Shown: positions 25,118-32,515 of the stretch, piece after piece
How the letters are laid out: the number at the start of each line of letters is the position of its first letter
Numbering within the stretch: position 1 is the first letter of the stretch
Assembly (NCBI RefSeq): GCF_025808395.1
Contig: NZ_CP075524.1
Coordinates: 434,001-498,000, forward strand
Length of the DNA stretch: 64,000 nt
Direction: 5' to 3'
Source: Microcella sp.
GTDB lineage: Bacteria; Actinomycetota; Actinomycetes; Actinomycetales; Microbacteriaceae
Made by a program: the position numbers and the translations under genes
The notes under the pieces: model-generated
What the model was told of the DNA's origin: nothing
What the model saw: only the letters and a program-made list of their open reading frames with translations
Database searches by the model: none

Positions 25118-25870
25118 GTGCCCATCGACCTGTCGGCGCAGTTGCTCGGCGATGAAGCGCCGCTGCCGACCTCACTCGTCGCGCTTGCCGACGAGCTTGT
25201 TCCGGGCGCACGCCTCATGCCTCTCTGGCGCAACGACCTCGGCGGCATCACCGTGCGCATCGACCCGCGGAGCGCACGATCGTCGCTCGTGCTCAAATTC
25301 AGCCCGCCCGGCCGAGAGATCGATCTCGCTGACGAGCGCGCCCGACTCGACTGGAGCGCCGCCTGGCACCCCGTGCCGCGCGTGCTCGACGCGGGTGAGT
25401 ACCCGACGGGCAGCGGTGGGCTGGCACAGTGGCTGCTCATGTCGGCACTTCCAGGCGAGAGCGCGGTCGCTGACCGGTGGCGTGCCGAGCCGAGGACTGC
25501 CGTGCGGGCGATCGGCGAGGGCCTGCGGCGGCTGCACGAGGCCCTGCCTGTCGCCGAGTGCCCATTCGTGGGCCCGACGCTCGAGACTGATCAGTCGATC
25601 GACGTGCTCGTCGTCGCGCACGGCGATGCCTGCGCGCCCAACACCCTGCTCGACGGCGAGGGTCGCTTTCTCGCCCACGTCGACCTCGGGGCGCTCGGCG
25701 TCGCCGACCGCTGGTCTGACCTCGCCATCGCGTCGATGTCGCTCGAGTGGAACTTCGGCGGCGGGTGGGAGGCCGAGTTCTTCGCGGCGTATGGCGTTGC
25801 ACCCGACGGCGAACGCATCCACGCTTGGCGCGAACGCTGGGCCGGCTCTGAGCCGCCCGCCGTAGACTGA
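25118..25870 (+). CDS. Aminoglycoside-phosphotransferase-like kinase
   Basis: A 250-residue protein of the APH/choline kinase fold. HGDACAPNTLL is the catalytic Brenner motif and HVDLGALGVADRWSDLAIA carries the metal-binding aspartate. Members of this fold phosphorylate aminoglycosides or many other small alcohols. Chromosomal location in a housekeeping run gives no reason to call it a resistance gene. The GTG at 25118 gives the usual family length. Its stop overlaps the -10 box of the HIT gene. Confidence 0.8.
   Translation: MPIDLSAQLLGDEAPLPTSLVALADELVPGARLMPLWRNDLGGITVRIDPRSARSSLVLKFSPPGREIDLADERARLDWSAAWHPVPRVLDAGEYPTGSGGLAQWLLMSALPGESAVADRWRAEPRTAVRAIGEGLRRLHEALPVAECPFVGPTLETDQSIDVLVVAHGDACAPNTLLDGEGRFLAHVDLGALGVADRWSDLAIASMSLEWNFGGGWEAEFFAAYGVAPDGERIHAWRERWAGSEPPAVD
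25863..25868 (+). promoter_or_regulatory. -10 box TAGACT, leaderless start of the HIT gene
   Basis: TAGACT, seven bases (GAGGTCC), then the ATG at 25876. The last T of the box is the first base of the upstream stop codon. Confidence 0.6.
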
Positions 25871-25875
25871 GGTCC

Positions 25876-26229
25876 ATGAGCACCGCTGAGCCGTCGATCT
25901 TCACGCGCATCATCGCGCGTGAGATTCCCGCCGACATCGTGCACGAGACCGACACGGTGATCGCGTTTCGCGACATCGCGCCGAAAGCGCCCGTGCACGT
26001 GCTCGTCGTGCCCAAGACGCCGCGCTACCGCGACGTCGGCGAGCTCGCCGCCGGCGACCCCGCCCTGCTCGCCGAGGTCGTCGCCGTCGCGAATCTCATC
26101 GCCAACGAGCACGCCGACGGGCACTTCAGGCTCGTCTTCAACACCGGCGCCCATGCCGGACAAACCGTCTTCCATGTGCACGCCCACGTGCTTGCCGGAG
26201 GCCTGACCGAGGGGTCCCTTGCCCACTGA
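25876..26229 (+). CDS. HIT-family nucleotide-binding protein (HinT-like)
   Basis: A 117-residue purine nucleoside phosphoramidase-type protein. IFTRIIAREIPADIVHETD is the typical start of the Hint branch and VFHVHAHVLAG the catalytic His-x-His-x-His triad. It overlaps phoH by 11 bp. Linkage of HIT, phoH, ybeY, CNNM and era is widely conserved. Confidence 0.93.
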   Translation: MSTAEPSIFTRIIAREIPADIVHETDTVIAFRDIAPKAPVHVLVVPKTPRYRDVGELAAGDPALLAEVVAVANLIANEHADGHFRLVFNTGAHAGQTVFHVHAHVLAGGLTEGSLAH

Positions 26230-27325
26230 CGACTCGGCGCGACCCGCGCCCGCCCGCGAACAGCTCGACATCGACGGCATAGCGATGGTGAGGCTGCTGG
26301 GCCCCCAAGACCGCCTGCTGGCGACTCTTGAGACCCAGTATCCGCTCATCGACGTGCACGTGCGCGGCAACCAGATCACCCTCGAAGGCGACCCAGACCA
26401 GGTTGCCGCAGCGCGCACGCTCGTCGACGAGCTGCTCGCGATGGTGCGCGGGGGCCACGACCTCGGCGAAGTCGAGGTCACCAGCTCTGCGCGCATCATC
26501 GAGAAGGGCGCCGGCAGCCCTGCCGAGCTGCTCAGCCAGGCCATTCTCACGAGCAGGGGCAAGAGCATCCGCCCGAAGACGCTCGGGCAGAAGGCCTACG
26601 TCGACGCGATCGATCTGCACACGATCGTGTTCGGCATCGGCCCAGCCGGCACCGGCAAGACCTACCTCGCCATGGCGAAAGCCGTGCAGGCGCTGCAGCG
26701 CAAAGAGGTCGATCGCATCATTCTCACCCGCCCCGCCGTCGAGGCCGGCGAACGTCTCGGTTTTCTGCCGGGAACCCTGACCGACAAGATCGACCCGTAT
26801 CTGCGGCCGCTCTACGACGCGCTCAACGAGATGATGGACCCAGAGCTCGTGCCCAAGCTGCTCGCGAGCGGCGTGGTCGAAGTGGCGCCGCTCGCCTACA
26901 TGCGCGGGCGCACGCTCAACAACGCGTTCATCGTGCTCGACGAGGCGCAGAACACGAGCCCCGAGCAGATGAAGATGTTTCTCACGCGGCTCGGCTTCGG
27001 CTCGAAGATCGTCGTCACGGGCGACATCACGCAGATCGACCTGCCCACCGGCGCGAGCGGGCTGCAGCTCGTCACGCGAGTGCTCGACGACATCGACGAC
27101 ATCCACTTCGCGCGACTCACGTCAGATGACGTCGTGCGGCACTCGCTCGTCGGCCGCATCGTCGACGCCTATACGAAGTACGACGCCGAGAAGCAGGCCA
27201 GGCAGTACGCGCGCGAGAACGGGCTGCCCGACCCCGAACCGGGCGCCAACCGCGCCGAGCGTCGGCGCGGTCTGCCGCGCGACCGCGCCACCCGTCGACC
27301 ACGACCAGGGGCCGGAGGGCACTGA
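26219..27325 (+). CDS. phoH: PhoH-like ATPase (YbeZ)
   Basis: A 368-residue protein with an N-terminal KH-like region and a P-loop ATPase domain. GPAGTGKT at residues 141-148 is Walker A and FIVLDEAQN Walker B. It is thought to act with YbeY in RNA maturation, which the adjacent ybeY gene supports. The start is a TTG at 26219 inside the end of the HIT gene, with AGGGGT upstream; no ATG or GTG is available nearby. The C-terminal tail is Arg/Pro-rich and variable. Confidence 0.9.
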   Translation: MPTDDSARPAPAREQLDIDGIAMVRLLGPQDRLLATLETQYPLIDVHVRGNQITLEGDPDQVAAARTLVDELLAMVRGGHDLGEVEVTSSARIIEKGAGSPAELLSQAILTSRGKSIRPKTLGQKAYVDAIDLHTIVFGIGPAGTGKTYLAMAKAVQALQRKEVDRIILTRPAVEAGERLGFLPGTLTDKIDPYLRPLYDALNEMMDPELVPKLLASGVVEVAPLAYMRGRTLNNAFIVLDEAQNTSPEQMKMFLTRLGFGSKIVVTGDITQIDLPTGASGLQLVTRVLDDIDDIHFARLTSDDVVRHSLVGRIVDAYTKYDAEKQARQYARENGLPDPEPGANRAERRRGLPRDRATRRPRPGAGGH

Positions 27326-27326
27326 C

Positions 27327-27788
27327 ATGGCCGTCGAAATCAACAACGAGTCTGGGGTGGCGGTCGACGAGTCGGCACTGCAGCGACTCGCCCTGCACGC
27401 CTTCGACTTTCTCAACGTTCACCGCGACGCCGAACTCGCCATCGTGCTCGTCGACGAAGCCGCGATCGAACAGTTGCACGTGCAGTGGATGGACGAACCG
27501 GGGCCGACCGACGTCTTGAGCTTTCCGATGGATGAGCTGCGGCCCGGCAGCGACGACGAGCCGACCCCACCCGGCTTGCTCGGAGACATCGTGCTGTGCC
27601 CGCAGGTGGCGATGCAGCAGGCCGAGGCGGCCGGCCACTCGACACTCGACGAGATTCTGCTGCTGACCACCCACGGTCTGCTGCACCTGCTCGGCTTCGA
27701 TCACGCAGAACCCGATGAAGAGAAAGAGATGTTCGGCGTGCAGCGCGACATCCTGGTGAGCTTCACGCTCGCCGAACGACGGCGATGA
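27327..27788 (+). CDS. ybeY: Endoribonuclease YbeY
   Basis: A 153-residue metalloenzyme involved in 16S rRNA 3'-end maturation and ribosome quality control. HGLLHLLGFDH is the zinc-binding motif, and GPTDVLSFPMDELRP is also typical. The ATG follows phoH directly, with GGAGGGC as ribosome binding site, and the stop overlaps the next gene by ATGA. Confidence 0.95.
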   Translation: MAVEINNESGVAVDESALQRLALHAFDFLNVHRDAELAIVLVDEAAIEQLHVQWMDEPGPTDVLSFPMDELRPGSDDEPTPPGLLGDIVLCPQVAMQQAEAAGHSTLDEILLLTTHGLLHLLGFDHAEPDEEKEMFGVQRDILVSFTLAERRR

Positions 27789-29107
27789 CCACGCTCACGG
27801 TCGTCTTCTTCTCGATCGCGGGCGTGCTGGTGGCATTCGGCGGCCTGCTCGCCGCGATCGACGCCGCACTCGGCGTCGTCAGCCGCATCGAGCTCGTCGA
27901 CGTCGCGAGTCAGCGGCGTCACCCCGAACGCCTGCACGCCGTGGCCGCCGACGTCGGCGCGCACGTCAACGCGCTCAACTTCTTGCGCATCGTCGCCGAG
28001 ACCATCGCCGCGGTGCTCATCACCTTGGCCTTCTCGACGCTGCTCACCGAATGGTGGGCAGTGCTCTTGGTGAGCGCGGGCATCATGATCGGCGTCTCGT
28101 TCATCCTCGTCGGCTCGAGCCCCCGGTCGGTCGGCCGCGCGCACCCGCGGGCCATGCTCGCGCGCAGCGACTGGCTCGTGCGCGGGGTGCGCGTGCTGCT
28201 CGGCCCGCTCGCCGACCTGCTCGTCGCGCTCGGCAACCGGGTAACGCCCGGCCGCCCGTCGAGCGCGAGCTTCTCGAGCGAAGAGCAGCTGCTGAGCATG
28301 GTCGATGAGGCAACCGAGCTCGACGTGCTCGAAGAAGAAGACCGCGAGCTCATCCACTCGATCTTCGAGTTCAACGACACGATCGTGCGCGAAGTGATGG
28401 TGCCGCGCACCGACATGGTCGTGCTCGAGAAGGGCGCCACCGTCGCCGACGCCATGACGCTGTTTCTCAGCCGGGGAGTGTCGCGCGTGCCGCTCGTCGG
28501 CGACAGCGCCGACGAGGTGATCGGCGTCATCTACCTGCGCGACGCCGCGCGACTCACCTTCGAGAAGCCCCAGAAGGCGGCGACGGCCCTCGTCGACAAG
28601 CTCGCCAAGCCGGCGCTCTTCTTGCCAGAGTCGAAGAAGGCCGACGACGCGCTGCGGCAGCTGCAGCTCGAATCGAATCACCTGGCGCTCGTCGTCGACG
28701 AGTACGGCGGCATTGCGGGGCTCGTCACCATGGAAGACCTCATCGAAGAGCTCGTCGGCGACATCTCAGACGAATACGACCGCGAGCAGGCCGACAGCGA
28801 GCAGCTCGACGACAACCTGTTTCGGGTCAGCGCGTTCATGCCCGTCGACGAGCTCGGAGACCTCTTCGGCATCGAGCTCGACGACGACGACGTCGACACC
28901 GTCGGGGGCCTGCTCACCAAGCACCTCGGTCGACTGCCCGTGGCCGGTTCGACCACCGAGGTCGACGGGCTGCACCTCACGGCCGAACGCACCGAGGGCC
29001 GCCGCAAACGGGTGACGACCGTGCTCGTGCGGGCAGACCAAGCGCTGCTCGACGCGCGCATCGCGTTCGCGGGCGACCGCGACACCGAACGAGACGAGTC
29101 AGAATGA
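27785..29107 (+). CDS. CNNM/CorC-family membrane protein with CBS pair
   Basis: A 440-residue protein often labelled hemolysin. The N-terminal CNNM (DUF21) domain spans about four membrane helices (residues 1-120). It is followed by two CBS domains (about 195-320, EVMVPRTDMVVLEKG and HLALVVDEYGGIAGLVTMEDLIEELVG) and a C-terminal CorC/HlyC domain (FRVSAFMPVDELGDLFGI). Such proteins are implicated in magnesium or cobalt efflux. It overlaps ybeY and era by four bases each. Confidence 0.9.
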   Translation: MTTLTVVFFSIAGVLVAFGGLLAAIDAALGVVSRIELVDVASQRRHPERLHAVAADVGAHVNALNFLRIVAETIAAVLITLAFSTLLTEWWAVLLVSAGIMIGVSFILVGSSPRSVGRAHPRAMLARSDWLVRGVRVLLGPLADLLVALGNRVTPGRPSSASFSSEEQLLSMVDEATELDVLEEEDRELIHSIFEFNDTIVREVMVPRTDMVVLEKGATVADAMTLFLSRGVSRVPLVGDSADEVIGVIYLRDAARLTFEKPQKAATALVDKLAKPALFLPESKKADDALRQLQLESNHLALVVDEYGGIAGLVTMEDLIEELVGDISDEYDREQADSEQLDDNLFRVSAFMPVDELGDLFGIELDDDDVDTVGGLLTKHLGRLPVAGSTTEVDGLHLTAERTEGRRKRVTTVLVRADQALLDARIAFAGDRDTERDESE

Positions 29108-30030
29108 GCACGCGCAAACCTCGCGGCGGCGCCGAGCCCGAACCGGTGTTCCGCGCCGGCTTCGTGACCTTCGTCGGCCGGCCCAACGTCGGAAAGTCGA
29201 CGCTCACGAACGCCCTCGTCGGCGAGAAGGTCGCCATCACGAGTTCGAAGCCGCAGACAACGCGGCGCGCGATCCGCGGCATCGTGCACCGAGCATCCGG
29301 TCAATTGATCGTCGTCGACACGCCCGGCATGCACCGCCCGCGCACGCTGCTGGGCGAACGGCTCAACGCCGTCGTGCAAGACACGCTGGGCGACGTCGAC
29401 GTCATCGGGTTCTGCGTGCCCGCCAACGAGCCGATCGGGCCGGGCGACAAGTTCATCAACGAGCAGCTCGAGAGTTTTCCGCGCACGCGCAAGATCGCGA
29501 TCGTGACCAAGACCGACGCGGCGGGCGGCACGCGGGTGGCCGAGCAGCTGCTCGCGGTGTCTGAACTGCGCGAGTGGGATCTCGTGATTCCGCTGTCGGC
29601 GGTCACGGGCGACCAGGTCGAGCTGCTCGCCGAGCAGATCATTGCGCTCATGCCCGAGTCGCCGCCGCTGTACGACGACGACGCGGTCACCGACGAATCA
29701 ACCGACGATCGAGTCGCCGAGCTCATTCGCGAAGCCGCGCTCGAAGGGGTCAGCGACGAGCTGCCGCACTCGCTCGCCGTCACCGTCGACGAGATGGCAG
29801 AGCGCTCGCCCGGCGGAGTGCTCGACATCTTCGCCAACGTGTGGGTCGAGCGCGACAGCCAGAAGGGCATCATCATCGGGCATCGAGGGTCGCGGCTCAC
29901 CGAGGTGGGCACGCGCGCGCGACTCGAGATCGAGCAGCTGCTCGGCCGGCGCGTCTACCTCAAGCTGCACGTGAAGGTCGCCAAAGAGTGGCAGCGCGAC
30001 CCCAAGCAGCTCGGCAAGCTCGGGTTCTAG
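29104..30030 (+). CDS. era: GTPase Era
   Basis: A 308-residue GTPase with a C-terminal KH domain that binds the 3' end of 16S rRNA during 30S assembly. GRPNVGKS lies at residues 25-32, TTRRA is the switch region and VDTPG lies at 71-75. The base-recognition motif reads TKTD instead of NKxD. The KH part has QKGIIIGHRGSRLTEVG. The N-terminal Arg/Glu-rich extension before the G domain is about 18 residues. recO, often next to era, lies 13 kb away here. Confidence 0.95.
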   Translation: MSTRKPRGGAEPEPVFRAGFVTFVGRPNVGKSTLTNALVGEKVAITSSKPQTTRRAIRGIVHRASGQLIVVDTPGMHRPRTLLGERLNAVVQDTLGDVDVIGFCVPANEPIGPGDKFINEQLESFPRTRKIAIVTKTDAAGGTRVAEQLLAVSELREWDLVIPLSAVTGDQVELLAEQIIALMPESPPLYDDDAVTDESTDDRVAELIREAALEGVSDELPHSLAVTVDEMAERSPGGVLDIFANVWVERDSQKGIIIGHRGSRLTEVGTRARLEIEQLLGRRVYLKLHVKVAKEWQRDPKQLGKLGF

Positions 30031-30085
30031 GGCTTCACACCACCGAGCCCACTCACCGCCCCGTGTCGGGCCTACCTTCCAGCCC

Positions 30086-30175
30086 GTGTCCGCTTGACCC
30101 GGAGTTTCGCTCGACACGCCGAGCTTGACGCGCGCGGCACGGCGTGTCGCGGTAAACACCGGGTTGAAGCGACAC
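30086..30175. repeat. Imperfect nested inverted repeat between convergent genes
   Basis: An outer arm pair (30086-30102 with 30159-30175) pairs at nearly all positions with one bulge. An inner exact 10-bp pair CGACACGCCG/CGGCGTGTCG lies at 30112-30121 and 30140-30149. The whole can fold into one long hairpin. It sits between era (+) and the response regulator (-) and may serve as a two-way terminator. No gene is seen in 30031-30265. Confidence 0.55.
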
Positions 30176-30265
30176 CTGACCCGCGCCGGGAAAGCACGGG
30201 GAGTGCGATGCGGGCGCGGGTTGCTGAGGTTCGGGCTGCTGAGGTGCGGGATGCTCGCACCCCGC

Positions 30266-30967
30266 TCAGCGCCGGGGCAGCAGCCCGCGGTCGTGGGCGT
30301 AGAGCACCACTTGCACCCGATCTCGCAGACCCAGCTTCGCGAGGATGCGCCCGACGTGTGACTTCACCGTCGCCTCGGCGACGAACTCGCGCGCCGCGAT
30401 CTCGGCGTTGCTGAGCCCTTCGGCGACGGCCGCGAAAATCTCGCGCTCGCGCTTGCTGAGCTCGGGCAGCTCGCGGGCCAGCGCCGCCTCGAGTTCGTCG
30501 GGGCTGAGCGTGCGGCGAGCATCCCGAGCACCGCCCACGTGGGCCAGCAGGTCGCCGATCGCTCCCGGCGCGACGACCGCGTGGCCGCCGTGCACCGCGC
30601 GGATGGCGGCGAGCAGAAACTCGGGCTCGGCGTCTTTCAGTAGAAAGCCGCTCGCCCCCGCTCGGATCGCTCGCAGCGCGGCATCGTCGAGGTCGAAGGT
30701 CGTGAGCACGATGACGCGCGGCGGCGTGCGCCCCGACCGCTCTGACGACTGCAGGATGCCCGCGGTGCCCGCGATGCCGTCGGCGCGCGGCATCCGGATG
30801 TCCATGAGCACCACGTCGGGCCGTGTCTCGTCGGCGACGCGCACGGCCTCGCCGCCCTCGCCGGCCTCGCCGACCACGGTGAGATCGGGTTGCGAGTCGA
30901 CGAGCATGCGCACGCCGCGCCGGAACAGCGGCTGGTCGTCGACGAGCAGCACGCGAATGGCGGTCAC
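30266..30967 (-). CDS. NarL/LuxR-type response regulator
   Basis: A 233-residue regulator. The receiver domain (residues 5-125) has VLLVDDQPLFRRG, the phospho-acceptor Asp56 in VVLMDIRMP and LLKDAEPE. The LuxR helix-turn-helix (about 165-225) has LSKREREIFAAVAEGLSNAEIAAREFVAEATVKSHVGRILAKLGLRDR. It overlaps the sensor kinase gene by ATGA, so the two form one two-component system. No target operator can be named. Confidence 0.93.
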   Translation of the reverse strand: MTAIRVLLVDDQPLFRRGVRMLVDSQPDLTVVGEAGEGGEAVRVADETRPDVVLMDIRMPRADGIAGTAGILQSSERSGRTPPRVIVLTTFDLDDAALRAIRAGASGFLLKDAEPEFLLAAIRAVHGGHAVVAPGAIGDLLAHVGGARDARRTLSPDELEAALARELPELSKREREIFAAVAEGLSNAEIAAREFVAEATVKSHVGRILAKLGLRDRVQVVLYAHDRGLLPRR

Positions 30968-32181
30968 GCCAGCACCTCGGCGGGCTCGGCCTCGAGCGGC
31001 AGGCGCGCCCGCACGCGGAACATCGCGCCGTCGTGCACGCTCAACTCGCCACCGGCGAGGGATGCCCGCTCGCGCATCCCGTCGATGCCGTGCCCCCGCT
31101 CGCCCTCGTCAGCAGCACCGCGCGCCTCGTTCGTCACGACGAGGTCGACGGCCTGGTCGCCCCACTCGAGCTCGACGGCCGCTGCGCCGTCGCCGTGCCG
31201 CAGCGCGTTCGTGAGCGACTCTTGCACGATGCGGTAGAGCGCGAGCTCGCGCGACTCGGTGAGGCGCCCGCGGTCGCCGAACTCGCGCACCTCGAGCGTG
31301 AGCCCCGAGTCGCGCATCGAGTCGAGCAGTGCATCGAGGTCGGCGAGGCCCGGTTGCGGCCCGGCCTCTTGAGTGTGGCGCAGCTCGGTGAGCAGCACGC
31401 GCACGTCGGCGAGGGCATCCCGAGCGGTCTGCGCGATCGTCTCGAAGGCGTCGGCCGCCGCGGGGGAGTCGCCCGCCGTCGCATACCGCGCCCCATCGGC
31501 CTGCGCGATCACGACCGTGAGCGAGTGAGCGACGATGTCGTGCACGTCGCGCGCGACTCGCGTGCGCTCGGCTTCGAGGTCGGCGCGCGTGAGGGCGGCG
31601 TCGCGCTGGGTGCTGACCGTCGCGACGGTCGCGCTGAGCTGACGCCGATTCCGGATGCTGCGCACGAGCTCGCCGAGCAGCCAGGGCACGAGGGCGAACG
31701 CCGACGTCATGAGCACGAAGGTTGCCTGACGAACCACGTAACCCAGGTCGACGCCGTAGAACACCCCGCTCGACGCGATGCCCGTCACGAAGATGACCAG
31801 AGCGGCGAGCCCCGAGAACGCCAAAGCAATCCACCGGACACCGGGCGAACCATGCGCGGCTGCTCCGAACATCACGATCGCCGCTGCGACATAGACGAAC
31901 CCGTTGATCGGCGGGCCGTAGAAGAGGGTGCCGAAGACTCCGATGCTGCCGCTCGCCACGAGCGACGCCAGCGCGAGTTCGGGCCGCACGCGGTGCAGTG
32001 CCACGCCGAGGCCCAGCAAGACCGCCACGGTGAAGGTTATGACGGCGGCGAGGAAACCGCCGCGCCACGCCTGGTCGAGCATGAGCGCGAGCATGAGGAA
32101 CGCGCCCAGCGCGATCTCGGCGGGAAAGGCGAGCGCGACGCGGCGCTCGGGCGTGAACCACGTGATGAGTCGATCGAACAT
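30964..32181 (-). CDS. NarL-type sensor histidine kinase
   Basis: A 405-residue kinase. The N-terminal half has about six hydrophobic helices and no large extracellular domain, so it may sense a membrane or intramembrane signal. The HisKA_3 dimerisation region has RVARDVHDIVAHSLTVV with the phospho-acceptor at about His214. The ATPase domain has HGIDGMRERASLAGG. The ATG at 32181 is supported by the minus-strand box TAGCGT seven bases upstream. The stop overlaps the response regulator start. Confidence 0.93.
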   Translation of the reverse strand: MFDRLITWFTPERRVALAFPAEIALGAFLMLALMLDQAWRGGFLAAVITFTVAVLLGLGVALHRVRPELALASLVASGSIGVFGTLFYGPPINGFVYVAAAIVMFGAAAHGSPGVRWIALAFSGLAALVIFVTGIASSGVFYGVDLGYVVRQATFVLMTSAFALVPWLLGELVRSIRNRRQLSATVATVSTQRDAALTRADLEAERTRVARDVHDIVAHSLTVVIAQADGARYATAGDSPAAADAFETIAQTARDALADVRVLLTELRHTQEAGPQPGLADLDALLDSMRDSGLTLEVREFGDRGRLTESRELALYRIVQESLTNALRHGDGAAAVELEWGDQAVDLVVTNEARGAADEGERGHGIDGMRERASLAGGELSVHDGAMFRVRARLPLEAEPAEVLA

Positions 32182-32188
32182 GTCCGTC

Positions 32189-32194
32189 ACGCTA
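32189..32194 (-). promoter_or_regulatory. -10 box TAGCGT of the two-component operon
   Basis: On the minus strand TAGCGT is followed by GACGGAC and the ATG at 32181, a leaderless arrangement. Confidence 0.6.
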
Positions 32195-32392
32195 CGGCTC
32201 GCAGAGCCTGCAGCCGAGCGAAACCCGCGCCGCTCACCCGAGCGGAGGAGCGATTTCATCCGAAAGGCCTACGGACAGCATCCCGAACCCCGACAACGCG
32301 GCCAGATTCGCCACAAATCGGCTGTCATACCTGCCCAAGCGCCCACATGCGCCAGATCTGGCACGAAGCGGGGCGTGATGGGCGCGCGGGTG

Positions 32393-32398
32393 TACCCT
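32393..32398 (+). promoter_or_regulatory. -10 box TACCCT of the leuA leader
   Basis: TACCCT is followed by six bases and the GTG of the leader peptide at 32405. Transcription would begin at or next to that codon. Upstream, 32195-32392 holds no gene. Confidence 0.55.
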
Positions 32399-32404
32399 GA
32401 AAGG

Positions 32405-32446
32405 GTGTTCGGCCTGCTCCTTCTTCGTTGCCGCGACGAGGCTTAG
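32405..32446 (+). CDS. leuL: leuA leader peptide with four consecutive leucines
   Basis: A 13-codon frame encodes (M)FGLLLLRCRDEA and stops at TAG 32444-32446. The four adjacent leucine codons (CTG CTC CTT CTT, 32414-32425) include two CTT codons, which are uncommon in this GC-rich DNA. Directly downstream are hairpins and then leuA. This is the expected layout of a ribosome-mediated leucine attenuator: scarcity of charged leucine tRNA would stall the ribosome on these codons. Leucine-rich leaders before leuA have been described in other actinobacteria. Confidence 0.75.
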   Translation: MFGLLLLRCRDEA

Positions 32447-32490
32447 TCAACCAGCCTCCCTCGTCGCGGAGTTTGTTGTCGGCTGACAAC
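32431..32490 (+). promoter_or_regulatory. leuA attenuator hairpins
   Basis: CCGCGACGAGG (32431-32441) pairs exactly with CCTCGTCGCGG (32459-32469), an 11-bp stem whose loop contains the leader stop codon. A second stem, GTTGTC/GACAAC (32475-32480 with 32485-32490), follows. A ribosome finishing the leader would cover the left arm of the first stem, while one stalled at the leucine codons would leave it free. Which stem is terminator-like and whether control is on transcription or leuA translation is not decided by the sequence. Confidence 0.65.
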
Positions 32491-32515
32491 CCCCAACGAC
32501 CAGCAGGAGCACAGC

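Noticed and set aside
25118..25870. Antibiotic resistance gene (aminoglycoside phosphotransferase)
   Set aside because: Only the general kinase fold is visible, and the gene sits in a conserved housekeeping run without mobile elements.
29104..30030. Era with a defective GTP site because NKxD reads TKTD
   Set aside because: The Thr variant at this position is tolerated in Era-type GTPases and all other motifs are intact; not evidence of lost function.
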